Of a DNA stretch of 64,000 bases, positions 13,501 to 25,115 are shown one piece after another. Position 1 is the first letter of the stretch. Each line of letters starts with the position of its first letter. The stretch lies in contig JALJCO010010195.1 in NCBI GenBank assembly GCA_023101725.1, positions 558,001 through 622,000 on the forward strand. The letters run 5' to 3'. Position numbers and translations under genes: made by a program. The notes under the pieces were generated by a model that saw only the letters and a program-made list of their open reading frames with translations, made no database searches and was not told the DNA's origin. This DNA is from Atherinomorus stipes (Eukaryota > Chordata > Actinopteri > Atheriniformes > Atherinidae).

Positions 13501-16500
13501 GTCCCCACGTTTGCGCATTAAGCTGCAGATTGGAAAGAAAACTAATTAAGTATTAATTAGCAGTCTTCAAACAGATTTTTTTCTGCCATTGTCAGTCATT
13601 TTGCTCTCGGGCTGTCAAAGACATGCGTGAGTAAATTCATGAATTTATGTATAGAAAATCAGACACAAACACACACATGCAGCCGTATTGGTTTTGTGAG
13701 TGAGGCAGAAAAGAAGTGCATTCACAAAACGCCGCGGCAACAGAAGCAAAACCCTTTTTTTGTTTGTTTTGTTTTTAAAACAGGAAAATCATATTGAGGA
13801 TTCACACGGACACCAGGTTAGGAGTGCTCATATATCACCGAACGTGAACACAGAGCCGAGCGTGTGTCACTGCATGTGGAAGTGGGGAGCGGTCGCCATA
13901 GTTACAGCGCCTGGTGTGTATGCCACCAGTGTGGGATCTGCTCGGGTGGAGGATCAAGCAGAGAGACGGAGGGTAGCTGCACGGAAGGACAGCAGCTCAG
14001 AGCATTGTGGGTGTTTGTGCGTCTGTGTGGAGGAAGTGGAATCCTCCATCCAGCCCCGTCATCATGACTCCCCACACAGAAATGCAAAAAAGAAAAGAAA
14101 GAAAATGGGAGGAGCAGACAAAATCCCAAGGGGGAAAGGGAGCTGCATTCGTCTTTCACCTTTGTGAAGATGGTGCGTAAAAATAGTCAAAGACAAACAT
14201 GGCTGAATCAAACCCACTCCTTTTACGAAAGTAGAAAATATCTGGTTTGGATCACAGTTAAGCTCAGTTTCTAATTAGTGCCCTTTGAAGACGGGTGGGC
14301 TGGGGGTAGCATTGTTTTAAAAAGAGTGGGGGAGGGAGGTCAGGGGCTATTCACTAGAGAAGGAGGAGGTGGTGGAGGCAGCTGGAGTGGCTTTTAAGAG
14401 AGCAAGTGAGGAGCAGAAATGTATGCAAATCAGCCCAAAAGAACAAACCGGTTTACAAAGTGAATTGCTAGAGGGATGTTGCTGGCTTGTTATCGCAAAA
14501 CAGATAAAACACATGAGATAAAGTCTGAGCGAGATGTGCCGTGGTGAGAAGTTGCATTGCAGGAAAGGCCTGACAGTTGACTAGAGGTGCTGGAGTGAAG
14601 TCAAATCAGACACAAAACAGAAGCTGCATCTGCTCTGTCTCCAACTCCGGCCACTTTCCCGAATCAACTGTGGCAGGCAGGAAGTCTTCCCTCGAGAACT
14701 TTGTTTCTCCTCAGTCAATCATCTGTGAAGTGGAGAAAGGCCACAGCTTGAATCTGGGTCACAGAGGAAGATCGTCATTTAAACAGCAGACACTGCCTGA
14801 GAGAACAAGCTGTGATCACTCATAGCGAACTCTACTTTTCCATTTTTTGCTGTTCCGCTAAAGTTCAGCCAGTCCAATCAAGGAAATAAAACGCCTTGAT
14901 CTCCTTTAAAAGCTCCACTGGAAGAAAAGTTGATAGCTATCCTTTCACCTTGGATAAAAGACGGAGGATGCAGTTTGATAACAGAAGCCAGTGTAGCTGT
15001 AGTACAACTAGTAGCTGGGTGTGAGTTTCTGCAGCTGACTGTGATGTCTGTAATACAGGGCAATTACTTGCCCTCTGGCTATTGGACACCAACCAACATT
15101 TGCTTTTTGGTTCGCCTGAAGCAATAAATTCCACAAAAAGGGCCACATCACTACAAATCCACTTCAACTGATCTATACACGAGTGGCATGGATGAGCACT
15201 GATACGAACAAATGAGACGTGATTGACCTACAGCTGGCTTGTGACTTAACTGTGACTTCCGACTTTGATGATTACAAAACGGGAAACTTAGCACTTTGTT
15301 GGTGGAAGTTATCCAAGCTGACAGTCTTGCTTCTGCCTCTCCATTGTTTTGCATTTTTGTCAGTTGAGCCAACAATGTTATGATATGAAAAACAATGCCA
15401 CAATAGGGATCTTGTCATGGGCATACACAAAGACGTGGTTTCAGTAAGCATGTGTGCAAATGCACAATATAGCAGGCACAGAAAATATAAGCAAACACTG
15501 GGACATTCACACTGCACAAGCCTGCCCCAACCCCCCCAACAGTCAGTAGCAGGGTCTCTGACTCTGGTTACGCCTGGCAAAAAATAACAAATGACCAATC
15601 TCGGGGAAATCACATGCAAAACATTTTCCAGACCATATACAGAAAACAGCTACACTAACAGCAAGACGGTGAGTTATTGAGTTCAGCCACACCGTCTAGA
15701 CAGAACTCTCTCTTGTGTCAGCAGAGGCTTAAAAACACAAGAAATGCATTCCCAGTACTGTGACAGCTGACTCAAGGCATTCAGGAAGAGGATGCACTGG
15801 CTTGACCACACAAAGCTAAAAATCTGTGTAATTTTTGGGTGGGGGGGCCTCCAGCTGTCACCCTTATTGGGACAAAGGAGAGGCTGGGTGTATAGGGAGT
15901 GGCACTGCAAACCCATTCCTGACCATGCTTGAAATACCTCTGTCAACATTACTCCCATCAAAGCCATTTGATGCTGAATCATGACATGCATCAAGTTTAT
16001 ATTTGAATGCCACCTGTTTACAGTCCAAGCTAACAATTAAAAAGATAGAGTCCACTCCACCCTGCCTCTCTCTTAACCTACACGATACTACTGCAGAGAA
16101 ATGGTGCTGAGTAAATTCAAAGCCGTATTTCTAATTTCTTTTGAGTTTTAATTATGAACTTGCTTCACATTAAGAAATTCACACATCTTAATGAGTTTTT
16201 CTGATATGAAAAATGAGATTTTTCAACCCATAAGCACTTCCGAGCCTTTGTGACATTTGTCACAGCACAACATGAACAATTAAAACCATACTTGAGTAAC
16301 TTTAAGTGCCACCCTTCTTACACTGCAAAGTGAAAATGAACTTTTAACTACCTTCAAGTTCTGTGATTGGGCTAATTACGAAGGGCTGCCTTCTTTACTC
16401 TGCTGATAAGCAGTTTGATAGTGTTACAGCCACTCAGAACTCTCTTTTATATCGACAGGAATGTAATAAGTAAGGAAAGGAGGCTACCGCTTCAGTGTCT

Positions 16501-19448
16501 TTTTTGACTTGAAACAAGTGATCAAAAATAATATTCAAACATCTAACGAAGCCATGGGGATTGCTTAAAAGGAAAAAAAAAAAACAAACAAAACAGCCAG
16601 CACATACAGCATGATAGATAAAAAAAAAAATTGTGCTTTTGGCCAAAAGAATATATTTGTCATGTCACTGCTAATTGTTTGCCTAAAGCCTATTTTTTGC
16701 CAGCTATCCTTATTTATTTTTCATTATTGTGTATATAACTTCAAAATGTAGAATATCTAAAATACCATGGGAAACATAAGTACCTGTTGTTAAAAGGAAA
16801 AAATAAAGCTAACAGTTTAAACGGTTTTAAAGGTGGTAAAGGGGATGTTTCTTTGAATAATTTTTGCAATATTTGATTAAATTGGGTTCACTACCCAAAA
16901 AGGTACGATTAATTAAAGCTTTAAACATATAAATATTATTATACATCGGCTGTGAAAGTAATGGAACTCAAAGAACATCCGTCAATTATTTCTGCTCTCA
17001 TTGTGTGTTTTATTTGTCTATTGCCCCTTCACTTTACCGTAGTAACAGTGATTGACAGGCAATAGTCAACAGGCAACAGGCAAGAGGGATTAACGAATAT
17101 GACTGAATAATACTACGAGAGTGATACGTGCCGGAAGTGGCACACTCTCCTCTGAGGTTTACAGAAGGTAGCTAACAATCATTCTGCTAGCAGTTAGCAA
17201 CGTTCAAACAATAGACTTACTTGCATTTGTGACATAATGGGATAATTCATGCCGTCTGCTAGAAACCGGTGTTGGGACTTGGCTCACGTACGTTGTCTTA
17301 AACCTATACTGGAGGGGAAGTTATACATTTTGTGAGCATTTTTAAGCTATGTTCTCAGTAAAAGGCCTTTTACTGGTTTTGTTAACACAAAGGCCTCTCC
17401 AGACCTGGGATGAACTAAAAGACTCACTTAATGAGCTCCTCTCATGCTGAGAGAAACTGCTTACTGTACGCAAAAGGTAACATCTGTTACCGCTTTGAAA
17501 GGTCAGGTTGACCTGACTGTTCTTACATGGAATTGAAACTTGGCTAAACATTCTGTATCAGTGTTGGAAAATTGCTGGGTCGCAGGAAACAGAACTGATC
17601 TGTTATAGTGATAGGTAAACAGTGCTAGGAAAACACAAGTTCAGCGCATGCAAACCAGAGACACGTACACACACTTGTATGAAATACTTTCACGCACACA
17701 CATACTTCCACACACCCACATAGGCCATACTCCAGGTAGGTTGGGGACAGTTGCGAGGGGAAGAGGTGAATGACTGCGTATGTGAGAGACAACACCTGTG
17801 AGAAGTATAGAGTGAGGTCCGAAAGCCCCAAGACCTTCTTCTTTTCTTCAGTCCTCATTCCTCGATGAAGCTTTGTTCATCTGATCATACCTAGATTCAG
17901 TTGTATCTTAATTTGCTAATAAAAATCGATTTAACCTAAACCGTCCAGAGATCTCCTGGTGTTTTTGTGTCTTCTCATCTCCATTCCTGGATACCGAGGT
18001 ATAACCATTCTGGTTAAGGCATAGCCTTAGCCTTAGTCTGAGGCCCAGCATGCCACTTTAATACAGTCATAACCGGTGTGGTCTTTCCAGTTTCTAAACA
18101 AAAAGATCAAAATCAAAACAGCCACTGTGATGTTGAGAAAAGTCGTCATTTTAGTTTCTTTAATCCACAAGTGACCACATCGGATGACGCTGTGGAATGC
18201 TAATATATCAGCTAATGCTAACTTTGCTTGAGGCTCAAGGGGCAATTGAGAGCTGTGTCTACAATATCAAATGATGACTTTATAACTTCGGATTGTTTTA
18301 TTGAATAATATTTGATAAGAGAAGTTGGCTACTTTTTCTAAAGTACACCAATTGGGAACCTCATTCGCCCTTACGGGACCACAGAGGCCTGGTTAAAATA
18401 GGAGAAACAACATAAAATTGTTAAAAGTCAAGATACTGGTACTGACTAAAGTCTTCACCAAATTTATCTCGATAAACATGATTCACTGGCCATATGAATG
18501 TGGCTGTGAGCACAAGTTTTTTGACTCAAACCGTCCCAAATCCAGATCAAATTTAGCAACATTTACCCGCCGAAGCTCTGCAAAATCTCATCAGTGAGCC
18601 GTTTTATTCCACCCTTTACGCAGCATCACACCGCAGGAATATTTTGTCTTTCAGCCTTCACAAGTTGCATTCAATCAAACAAAATTTCCACATTTTTATA
18701 ATTGCAACCAAGTTACATACCATGTCCATCTTAACCACCGAATTCTGCTTTATTTCTGCCCTTGTGCCACAGTTCATATTGACACAGATGTGACAAATGA
18801 TAGGGAGTATGGATAAGTACATTTTATCTAGAAATAAAGCATAATCTTTATTACATCCCTGTGTTTGGTTTCCCACTTGGTTTATCTGCTTTGTACAGCT
18901 TGACGTGGCTTTCACCAAAAATAGATCAGGCAGAAAATTTTTGGAGGTGCAGAGCGCAGTATCTGGAGGGGCTGTGATTGACTCCAGCACCCATGCTGTA
19001 GCTGCATTTCCTTGTGCATTTACTAGGCCACAGTCTGCTTAAAAAATAAATAAATAAATAAAAGTGAGAGACTATACACCAAACTCTGCCTGCCAAACAT
19101 TGCTTCAAGCTTCAATCAACCCGACTTGCTACCATGCAGCCAGTATATAGAAACCCTGAGTTGTAATTTTTAGTGAACATCTGTATAGGCTTGATGTCTA
19201 AGAACCCCTTTCAATATTTTATTTTTTATATACAATCTTTCAGCCTGACTTTCTGAAAACTGAGATGCAAATATGGAACTGTCAGCATGACTCTTTCCTG
19301 CAGGTATACTGGAAACACGACTTTCCTCTCAAATAAGAAAAATGTATCACTCTCTTCCCACTCTACAGCTGCCTCCACACAGGTTGTGCAAATTCATTCA
19401 TGGCAGATACAGTGTGAACATGGTGAAAACAGGCCTTATGCTGCAATA

Positions 19449-19450
<2 letters not shown>

Positions 19451-19492
<42 letters not shown>

Positions 19493-19505
19493 AGAGAGAG
19501 AGAGA
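19451..19505. repeat. (AT)20 microsatellite followed by (GA)n
   Basis: Forty bases of alternating AT run from 19451 to 19490, followed by a GA run to about 19505. Two overlapping short frames here (repeats of IY) are artefacts of the dinucleotide run. Confidence 0.95.
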
Positions 19506-20026
19506 AAAAGTCCTCAATATTATTCGTACCCTCCCATTACATAAGAAAAAAAAAAGTTAAAATTGAAAAAAAGTAATAATACATAAAAATTTTAGGGAAA
19601 TCATGACATTGATCTTGAGTTATGTTTACAAGAAATATTAAAAACAAACAAATGAAAAATATTACAAGTAAACAAGCACGATGGGGCTCCTGTATTAAAA
19701 TGCTGTTGAGCAACCCTTTGAGGCAATCACTGCGATCAAATGTTTTCTGTAATGTCAATACGACTTCTGCACCTGTTGACAGGTATTTTGGTCCGCTGTT
19801 CATGAGCAAGGTTCTGTGGGACAGTTTTGTTTATTTGTTTGTTTTTTAATTATTCTTTTTCAGCTACAATTCAACAGTGATATTTATTTCATTAAATTAT
19901 AATTTAGCAATTTTTTATTCATTGTTACTCTTTTTTGTTTCTTTTTATATCTATCACTATTGCTACTATTTAGCATTTTCCTTCATTGTAAAGTGTAAAC
20001 AATTTTGAGGACTACTGCATATGCAA

Positions 20027-21573
20027 CAGACCCTTCTCACGTGTCGTTGCTGATCATGTGACAGTCACGTCGGCGACATACGTGGGTGGCAAAAAGTTCA
20101 ACACAGCAGGTTTACTACTGCGGGCTCGGCTGCTGCAGCGAGCATTTTAACTCCATAAAAATACTGGTACCTTCATGCTTTGTCTTTGGATGCGCAAATC
20201 GATATTCCAGGATGGGATTTAATTTTCCAGGCCGCCTGCTGACCCTGATCAACAAGTTAAATGGGATGCTGCCATAAAATGTGATAAATTTAACTGGAAA
20301 CCATGGGAGATCTGGGCTGCAGCAGCCTGGTAGCAGCACTGTTGTCGGTGGTAAGTTTCCTGCTAATTCTGTTTTTGGTGAGCTGGTCTAAGTTTGATTA
20401 TATTTATCTACATAAAAATAATGACGATGCGGCTAGAATGCAGCAAACTGCAGTTGTTTTAACGTTTTTGCGACCAGACGCTTCACATTTGAGAGGGACC
20501 CAACTGCAGTCACAATGCGTCGCCATATACCCAATCCACGACGGAAGTCCCAATCGGAAGTTTGTTCTTCATAACATAATAAAATCTAACCCTAACCCTG
20601 ACCCTTCTCCTAACCCTAACCACCCGACTACACCGCACGCATCTGTTTGCAAGCTGCAGATAGTTACTCTTGGCGGTGTTTAACTAACTTCCGCTTGAGA
20701 CTTGCTGCATGGATTGGATGTATGGCGGTGCCCTGGTCGGTCATTGTAACTGCAGTTAGGTACTCTTGTCACGTCATCGACAGACATCTGATGGAGGATT
20801 ATTCTGTCTTCCATCAGGTAAACATGAGACACCCTGTTGTCCCCGGCTTATGTCCCGTCCATCTTCGTGTTTGTCTGCGATCCAGATAAAAGAAGGCAAA
20901 AGGAAGATCTGGAAGCATTTGCAAGAAGACAATAATCTACAGGGAGTTTTCACTTTCACTTTTATTTTCCTTTGTGGTGTCAACAAACTAAACCGCCATA
21001 AAACAGCAGCGTTTTCTCTCATTTATTGTAACCTTAACTCGTAAATATAATGTGGAGACGTCCATAATGTTTACATGGCGTTAACCTTATCTGGGTCTGC
21101 TGTTTTTATCTCTGACATGAAGAGGAAATATTTTGTTTGGGAAACTTTCTACAGCTGAAGGTCTGATACCATCCTGCACCAGATATTTAGAAGCGTCTAA
21201 CAACTTGTAATCTTTTATTTCTGCTCCTGTGAAGTGCAACAGTCGATAGACAAGATTGTAAATGTCTTGCTAAGCTAATCAGGCAGCAACATCTCCGTCT
21301 GGTGGCAGTTTTGAAGGTTTGTAAATTAGGATTTGGAAAAATCGTAACAGTCTTGAGCACCAACAAGTCCAAATTTATGAAAATATGGCTTTCTAAGCTG
21401 CCCACATAAAAGCTGAACTGGCTTAAAAAGTGTGAAGCCATGTAGAACCGTCATTAATGAAACAGCTCACAGCAAGTTTACGGTCATTACTGAGCGCTGC
21501 AGTGGTCCAAGCTAGCTTTTTGCCCCCCAAGATGGCTGCGCGACCGAATAGTCACGTGACTGAGAGGGGTCTA
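20027..21573. mobile_element. Inverted-repeat DNA transposon remnant, possibly THAP-bearing
   Basis: The left end reads CAGACCCTTCTCACGTG and the right end, reverse-complemented, TAGACCCCTCTCAGTCACGTG, giving an inverted repeat 1.5 kb apart. On the plus strand, 20160-20235 encodes CFVFGCANRYSR, then GFNFPGR, which resembles the C-x(2-4)-C start of a THAP DNA-binding domain. A GTAAGT follows shortly after (about 20350). The frame stops soon, so any protein is broken. No target duplication was found. P-element-like or hAT origin is possible. Segments near 20340-20460 and 21208-21290 are related to the element at 6705-7584. Confidence 0.55.
20588..20625. repeat. Short interstitial telomere-like CCCTAA repeats
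   Basis: Four near-CCCTAA units occur within about 40 bases (CTAACCCTAACCCTGACCC, then CTAACCCTAACC). The vertebrate telomere repeat is CCCTAA/TTAGGG. The block is short and degenerate and sits inside the transposon remnant, so it is likely part of that element. Confidence 0.6.
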
Positions 21574-24001
21574 TAACTACAGGTAGCAGACTGCATCTTG
21601 TCAGATGTAATCTTCCAAAGTCTAAAAAAATTCAGCTGTTCCAAGAGCAGCTGATAAGCAGGACCAATGGCAGCTTCTCAGAATCAAGGCGAGTGTTGGC
21701 TGCTCTCCGGTCAGCCAAGTAAATAGAAAGCACCAAAGCAGTTAACAGTTAAACTAGCCTGCCTTGCCCATATTAGACTTTCAATTTAGTTATATAAACT
21801 GGGACTTAGGTTGGCTCCCTGTTTCAGACATACTCTTACACACAAAAACACACTGTAACACTGCACTAAAAGCGTGACATCTCTCTCACTCTCTGTGGGG
21901 GGAGAAGGAAGACATCCTGTTTGTAAAGCTAATAACCGTTTGTTCCTTCGGGCGACTCTTTTTATATGCTTTATATCATAAACCCTTGTGCCACAAATAA
22001 ACACACTCACGCACACTCACTTGCACCTGGCTGCAAACTCAGCAGCATAAATAACCTCGATATAAGATTTCCCTTCCAAAAAATTGCACAAATGGCACCT
22101 CTGGGTTTAACAATGACTGATACAGTCTCTGTGCAACGCAACTGTCATGCATCTTTATTTCACTCAGGTTTTTTTTCCCCAACAAACAAATTCAAGCGCA
22201 AACATGAGCGCTGTCTGACGCATGACAGATAAATCAGACAGCTGATCACACACACGCAGACTTGAATACATCTCTCTCAACGCAGATTTTTAAGGATGCA
22301 GGCTGGGGTGTTGCGCACACGAATGACACGGCATTCTCTACCTTATTAAAACTATTACAGCCAAACTGAGCCGTAGCCAACTTTAGGACAAGTCATTTCA
22401 TAGTCATGCCCAGTGATGACACCATGACTGCAAGTAACAGTAGTTTTCCATTTTGAATTTAATTAAAACTAAATGGTGTCACTGGCAGCTCTCAAACTGG
22501 GAGACAGACATAGAGGCACTGTAGGTGGGTAGATAATAAGGGGTGAAATATACCATGAAATAGATATAATACATGTGGGGAAAACAAATCAGATAACATC
22601 TTTCTGGCCTGAATCCTTTCCTTTAGTTAAATTATTCAACATGGCTACTTGTTTATTTGTTGCTTCTCTAATATTTATATGACTGGTGAAACTAAATGAA
22701 TAGGTTATTATGTGGTTGGTGGCCTTTCTAAGTGGAACTGATCAACATGATTCAGACAAAATTTGCCACAAAAGCCTGATCAAATTATGTATTCTCAAGA
22801 ACCTTATTTACTATTAAAGAGCAGTTAAGAATTAGCTATTTGGTATATATATTTGCTGGCAGGGTAATATCACCATTAATGTTGGCACAATAAGAGCAAG
22901 CATCATAAGAAATCTCATCTTATATTCATATTTTTAAAAAAATCACATTTAACAAAACCTTCTCCTTCCTAAAACCTCCTGACATCATCACCTCAAACTG
23001 GTTCCCACAGCTCCACAATTATGCAACATGGAGACTCTTTCTTATGCAGCGCTCACCGCAAATGAGATCTGTATCCCTCCACAAGAGAAACAATACATTT
23101 TGCATTTGCATTGGGAAAAGTTGTTCCACAGCCCCCCACCCTCCCAGTGAAAGTGACTTGACATGCTAAAAGAGGACTTGAGGCAAGGCGCAGACTGGTA
23201 ATCCTCTTGGCTGAGTGGGGGCCTCCAGCGGGCCGACTTCCACTCCCACTCCCGCCCCCCTCCTCTGTCCCCCAGCAGCGCTGACAGGCCACCCCATCCA
23301 GGAACAGAAAAGCCATCTGGTGTTTTGTTTGGGACAGCTCACATGCAAGATGTACTGCAAGCTATGCATGTGTGTGTCGTCAAAAATCACTCCTGTGTGA
23401 GTTAGTGTCTGTGTGTGTCAGAGGATGCGCACGCTTTGACTTGCATCTTGAAATCCAATAAATCACAGGTAGGCTGTGAGAACAAAACAAGGTGGCATCC
23501 CCTCAAGGTTTGGCTGAGTAACAAAGGTTGGTACACACGCCCACTGGGTGACTTCATATCCATCGGGATGTATTCAGGTGTGATCCAGGTGTTTTGGTAA
23601 TACATGCAGCTTTAGATATTGCGCAGGCTATAATATAAACCCATATGTGGCTCTATTATAAACAATAGCAGATTGTCTATTTGATCAGCCCGTAAACTCA
23701 AGAGGTCAGACAGTGTCGGATTAATCTGTGCCTAAACTCCATATTACATTAACCTACTTCACCACACACATAAACAGACAGCTGTTCACGAGCATCTGCT
23801 ATTATTGCAGATCATCGATGACTACGTCCACCTGACTCATGATGAGCTGCTTTGCCCGCAATGATCTCACTACATCCACGTCTCACACAGGTGCCCTGAC
23901 AGTGGGAGTGGGGGGGACAGATGCTGATGTGTCCCTTTACTCTTGCGCAGAGAAAGAAAATTCACAGGAGAGAAGCCTCAAAGCTTTTACAGATGACTTA
24001 C

Positions 24002-24041
24002 CGATCAGCGCACAGGCGAGCAGGAGCGCACCGGTTGCCAT
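24002..24041 (-). CDS. igsf3: IGSF3 exon 1, start codon and signal peptide
   Basis: ATG at 24041-24039 opens MATGALLLACALI, a typical hydrophobic signal-peptide start. The exon ends in a perfect donor (G|GTAAGTC) after 24002. Its 13 codons plus one base leave phase 1, as required by the acceptor at 131. Joining the two gives MATGALLLACALI, then A-G-V-A-V-A-K-R before the first Ig domain. It lies at the edge of a CpG-rich block, as expected for a first coding exon. The next in-frame context upstream is GC-rich leader. The assignment to igsf3 rests on phase, strand and order, and no other signal exon is seen between here and the Ig domain. Confidence 0.8.
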
Positions 24042-24760
24042 TGTGTGTCCACCTCCGATACCCCCTCTTTTAGATGAGGAGTGGATGTCTGAGGGTCTGA
24101 TAGTGTGGTCAGCCGCTAGTCCCGAATCAGAGAGAAGGTGTGTGAATTCCCTGTGGGGGAAAAAGGAAAAGAAAAGAGGGGGGAAAAAGAAAAAAAAAAG
24201 GAGAAGCTCCCGGTGGGTTGTCTCGAGAGTCAAATCCAGAGCCGGTGAGTCCGGTGGTTTTCTGGTGAGAGACTTTCCCTAAGCTTCTGGTGACGCTTCC
24301 TATCGCCTTCACCTTCACCTATCTGTTTTATCGATGACGATGTGTGCGTATGCCAAGCGCCACCGCGACCCAACCCACCACTACCCGCTTACTACGCATC
24401 CGAGACTGCGGAGGCGACCCCGCGCGCAGCCTCCTCAGGAAAAAGTCCAGCGTGACTTGTGCGTATTTGGATACCTGATCCCCCCCCCAAAAAAAGAAAA
24501 AAAAAAGGAAAAAAAAACACCAAGCACGTAGCTCTTATAGATCCGATAGATTTATAGTTCAGAGTCGGGCTGAAGTCGCCTAAGTCCTGGCGAACGGTCT
24601 CCCTCTTCTCTGATAGGAGAGCAAAGCGGGCTGTGGCTTTTTCCACGGTAAATCCCGGAGACTGGGATCAATCTCCCACTATCGCTCCACAGAAAGCCCA
24701 TGGGCGGGCGCTCTAGATGAAGCAGACAAAGCTCCGTGCTCTGGCACAACACGTCAGTTT
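24042..24760 (-). promoter_or_regulatory. igsf3: CpG-rich 5' leader and promoter region of igsf3
   Basis: The block is much richer in G+C and CpG than its surroundings, for example around 24355-24450 (GCGACCCCGCGCGCAGCC). It lies immediately upstream of the igsf3 start codon on the minus strand. I see no clear TATA box, which fits a CpG-island promoter. Purine runs (24160-24205 and 24490-24520) interrupt it. The exact transcription start is not visible. A possible leader acceptor lies close to the ATG (CATCTAAAAG, reading down). Confidence 0.6.
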
Positions 24761-25019
24761 TTATCTATTTATTCTCCAACTCTAAACCCTCATTCCCTCT
24801 TACAATGAGCTACACCTGAGCTCCTGTACCTTAATAATTTAAGCGCCTTAACAAAACTGTTGAGGTCAGAAAAATCTGATCAAGCGCTGAAATGAAACAA
24901 AAAATTAAAGAACTGCTGTGATTTGCACCCAGAAAAACACGACCTGGCGTGATCCCTCTTCCAAGGTTATTTCCTTGTTCCCTTCCCAGGACAAGCACTT
25001 TGGCAGTTTGAAAACTTAC

Positions 25020-25115
25020 CAGCGTGCAGTCTGCTCCCACCCACTCGTAAAGACACGCCCCGGCCGCGTGGGGGCCTGCTGCCACTGAGAGGCCACATTT
25101 GCATGTCTGATTCAA
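25020..25115 (-). other. Candidate untranslated first exon upstream of igsf3
   Basis: On the minus strand a CpG-rich segment ends in a strong donor, GCTG|GTAAGTTTTC, after 25020. It is about 1 kb upstream of the igsf3 ATG and on the same strand. The natural reading is a 5' leader exon or alternative promoter. A short open frame crosses it (ending CLYEWVGADCTL) but has no recognisable domain. The 5' limit given is arbitrary. Confidence 0.4.

Larger units (their letters stand above)
132..24001 (-). other. igsf3: igsf3 intron 1 (about 23.9 kb)
   Basis: The stretch lies between a strong donor (GTAAGTC, reading down from 24001) and the acceptor above 131. Both sides are phase 1. I find no convincing exon inside it. 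It contains CA-rich tracts near 1.1-1.3 kb, a nest of hAT-type elements at 2.4-4.7 kb, hAT elements at 6.7-7.6 and 20.0-21.6 kb, purine-rich tracts near 9.05 and 14.1 kb, an (AT)20 run at 19451 and many poly(A)/poly(T) runs. Long first introns with repeats are usual in vertebrate membrane-protein genes. Enhancers may be present but cannot be recognised by eye. Confidence 0.7.

Noticed and set aside
13700..14167. 155-codon open frame with GC-rich 3' half
   Set aside because: All three frames are open here because of composition. It has lysine runs from purine tracts and no family resemblance.
20303..20683. 126-codon open frame
   Set aside because: It crosses the telomere-like block and a transposon remnant; the NPNPDPSPNP run comes from CCCTAA-type repeats.
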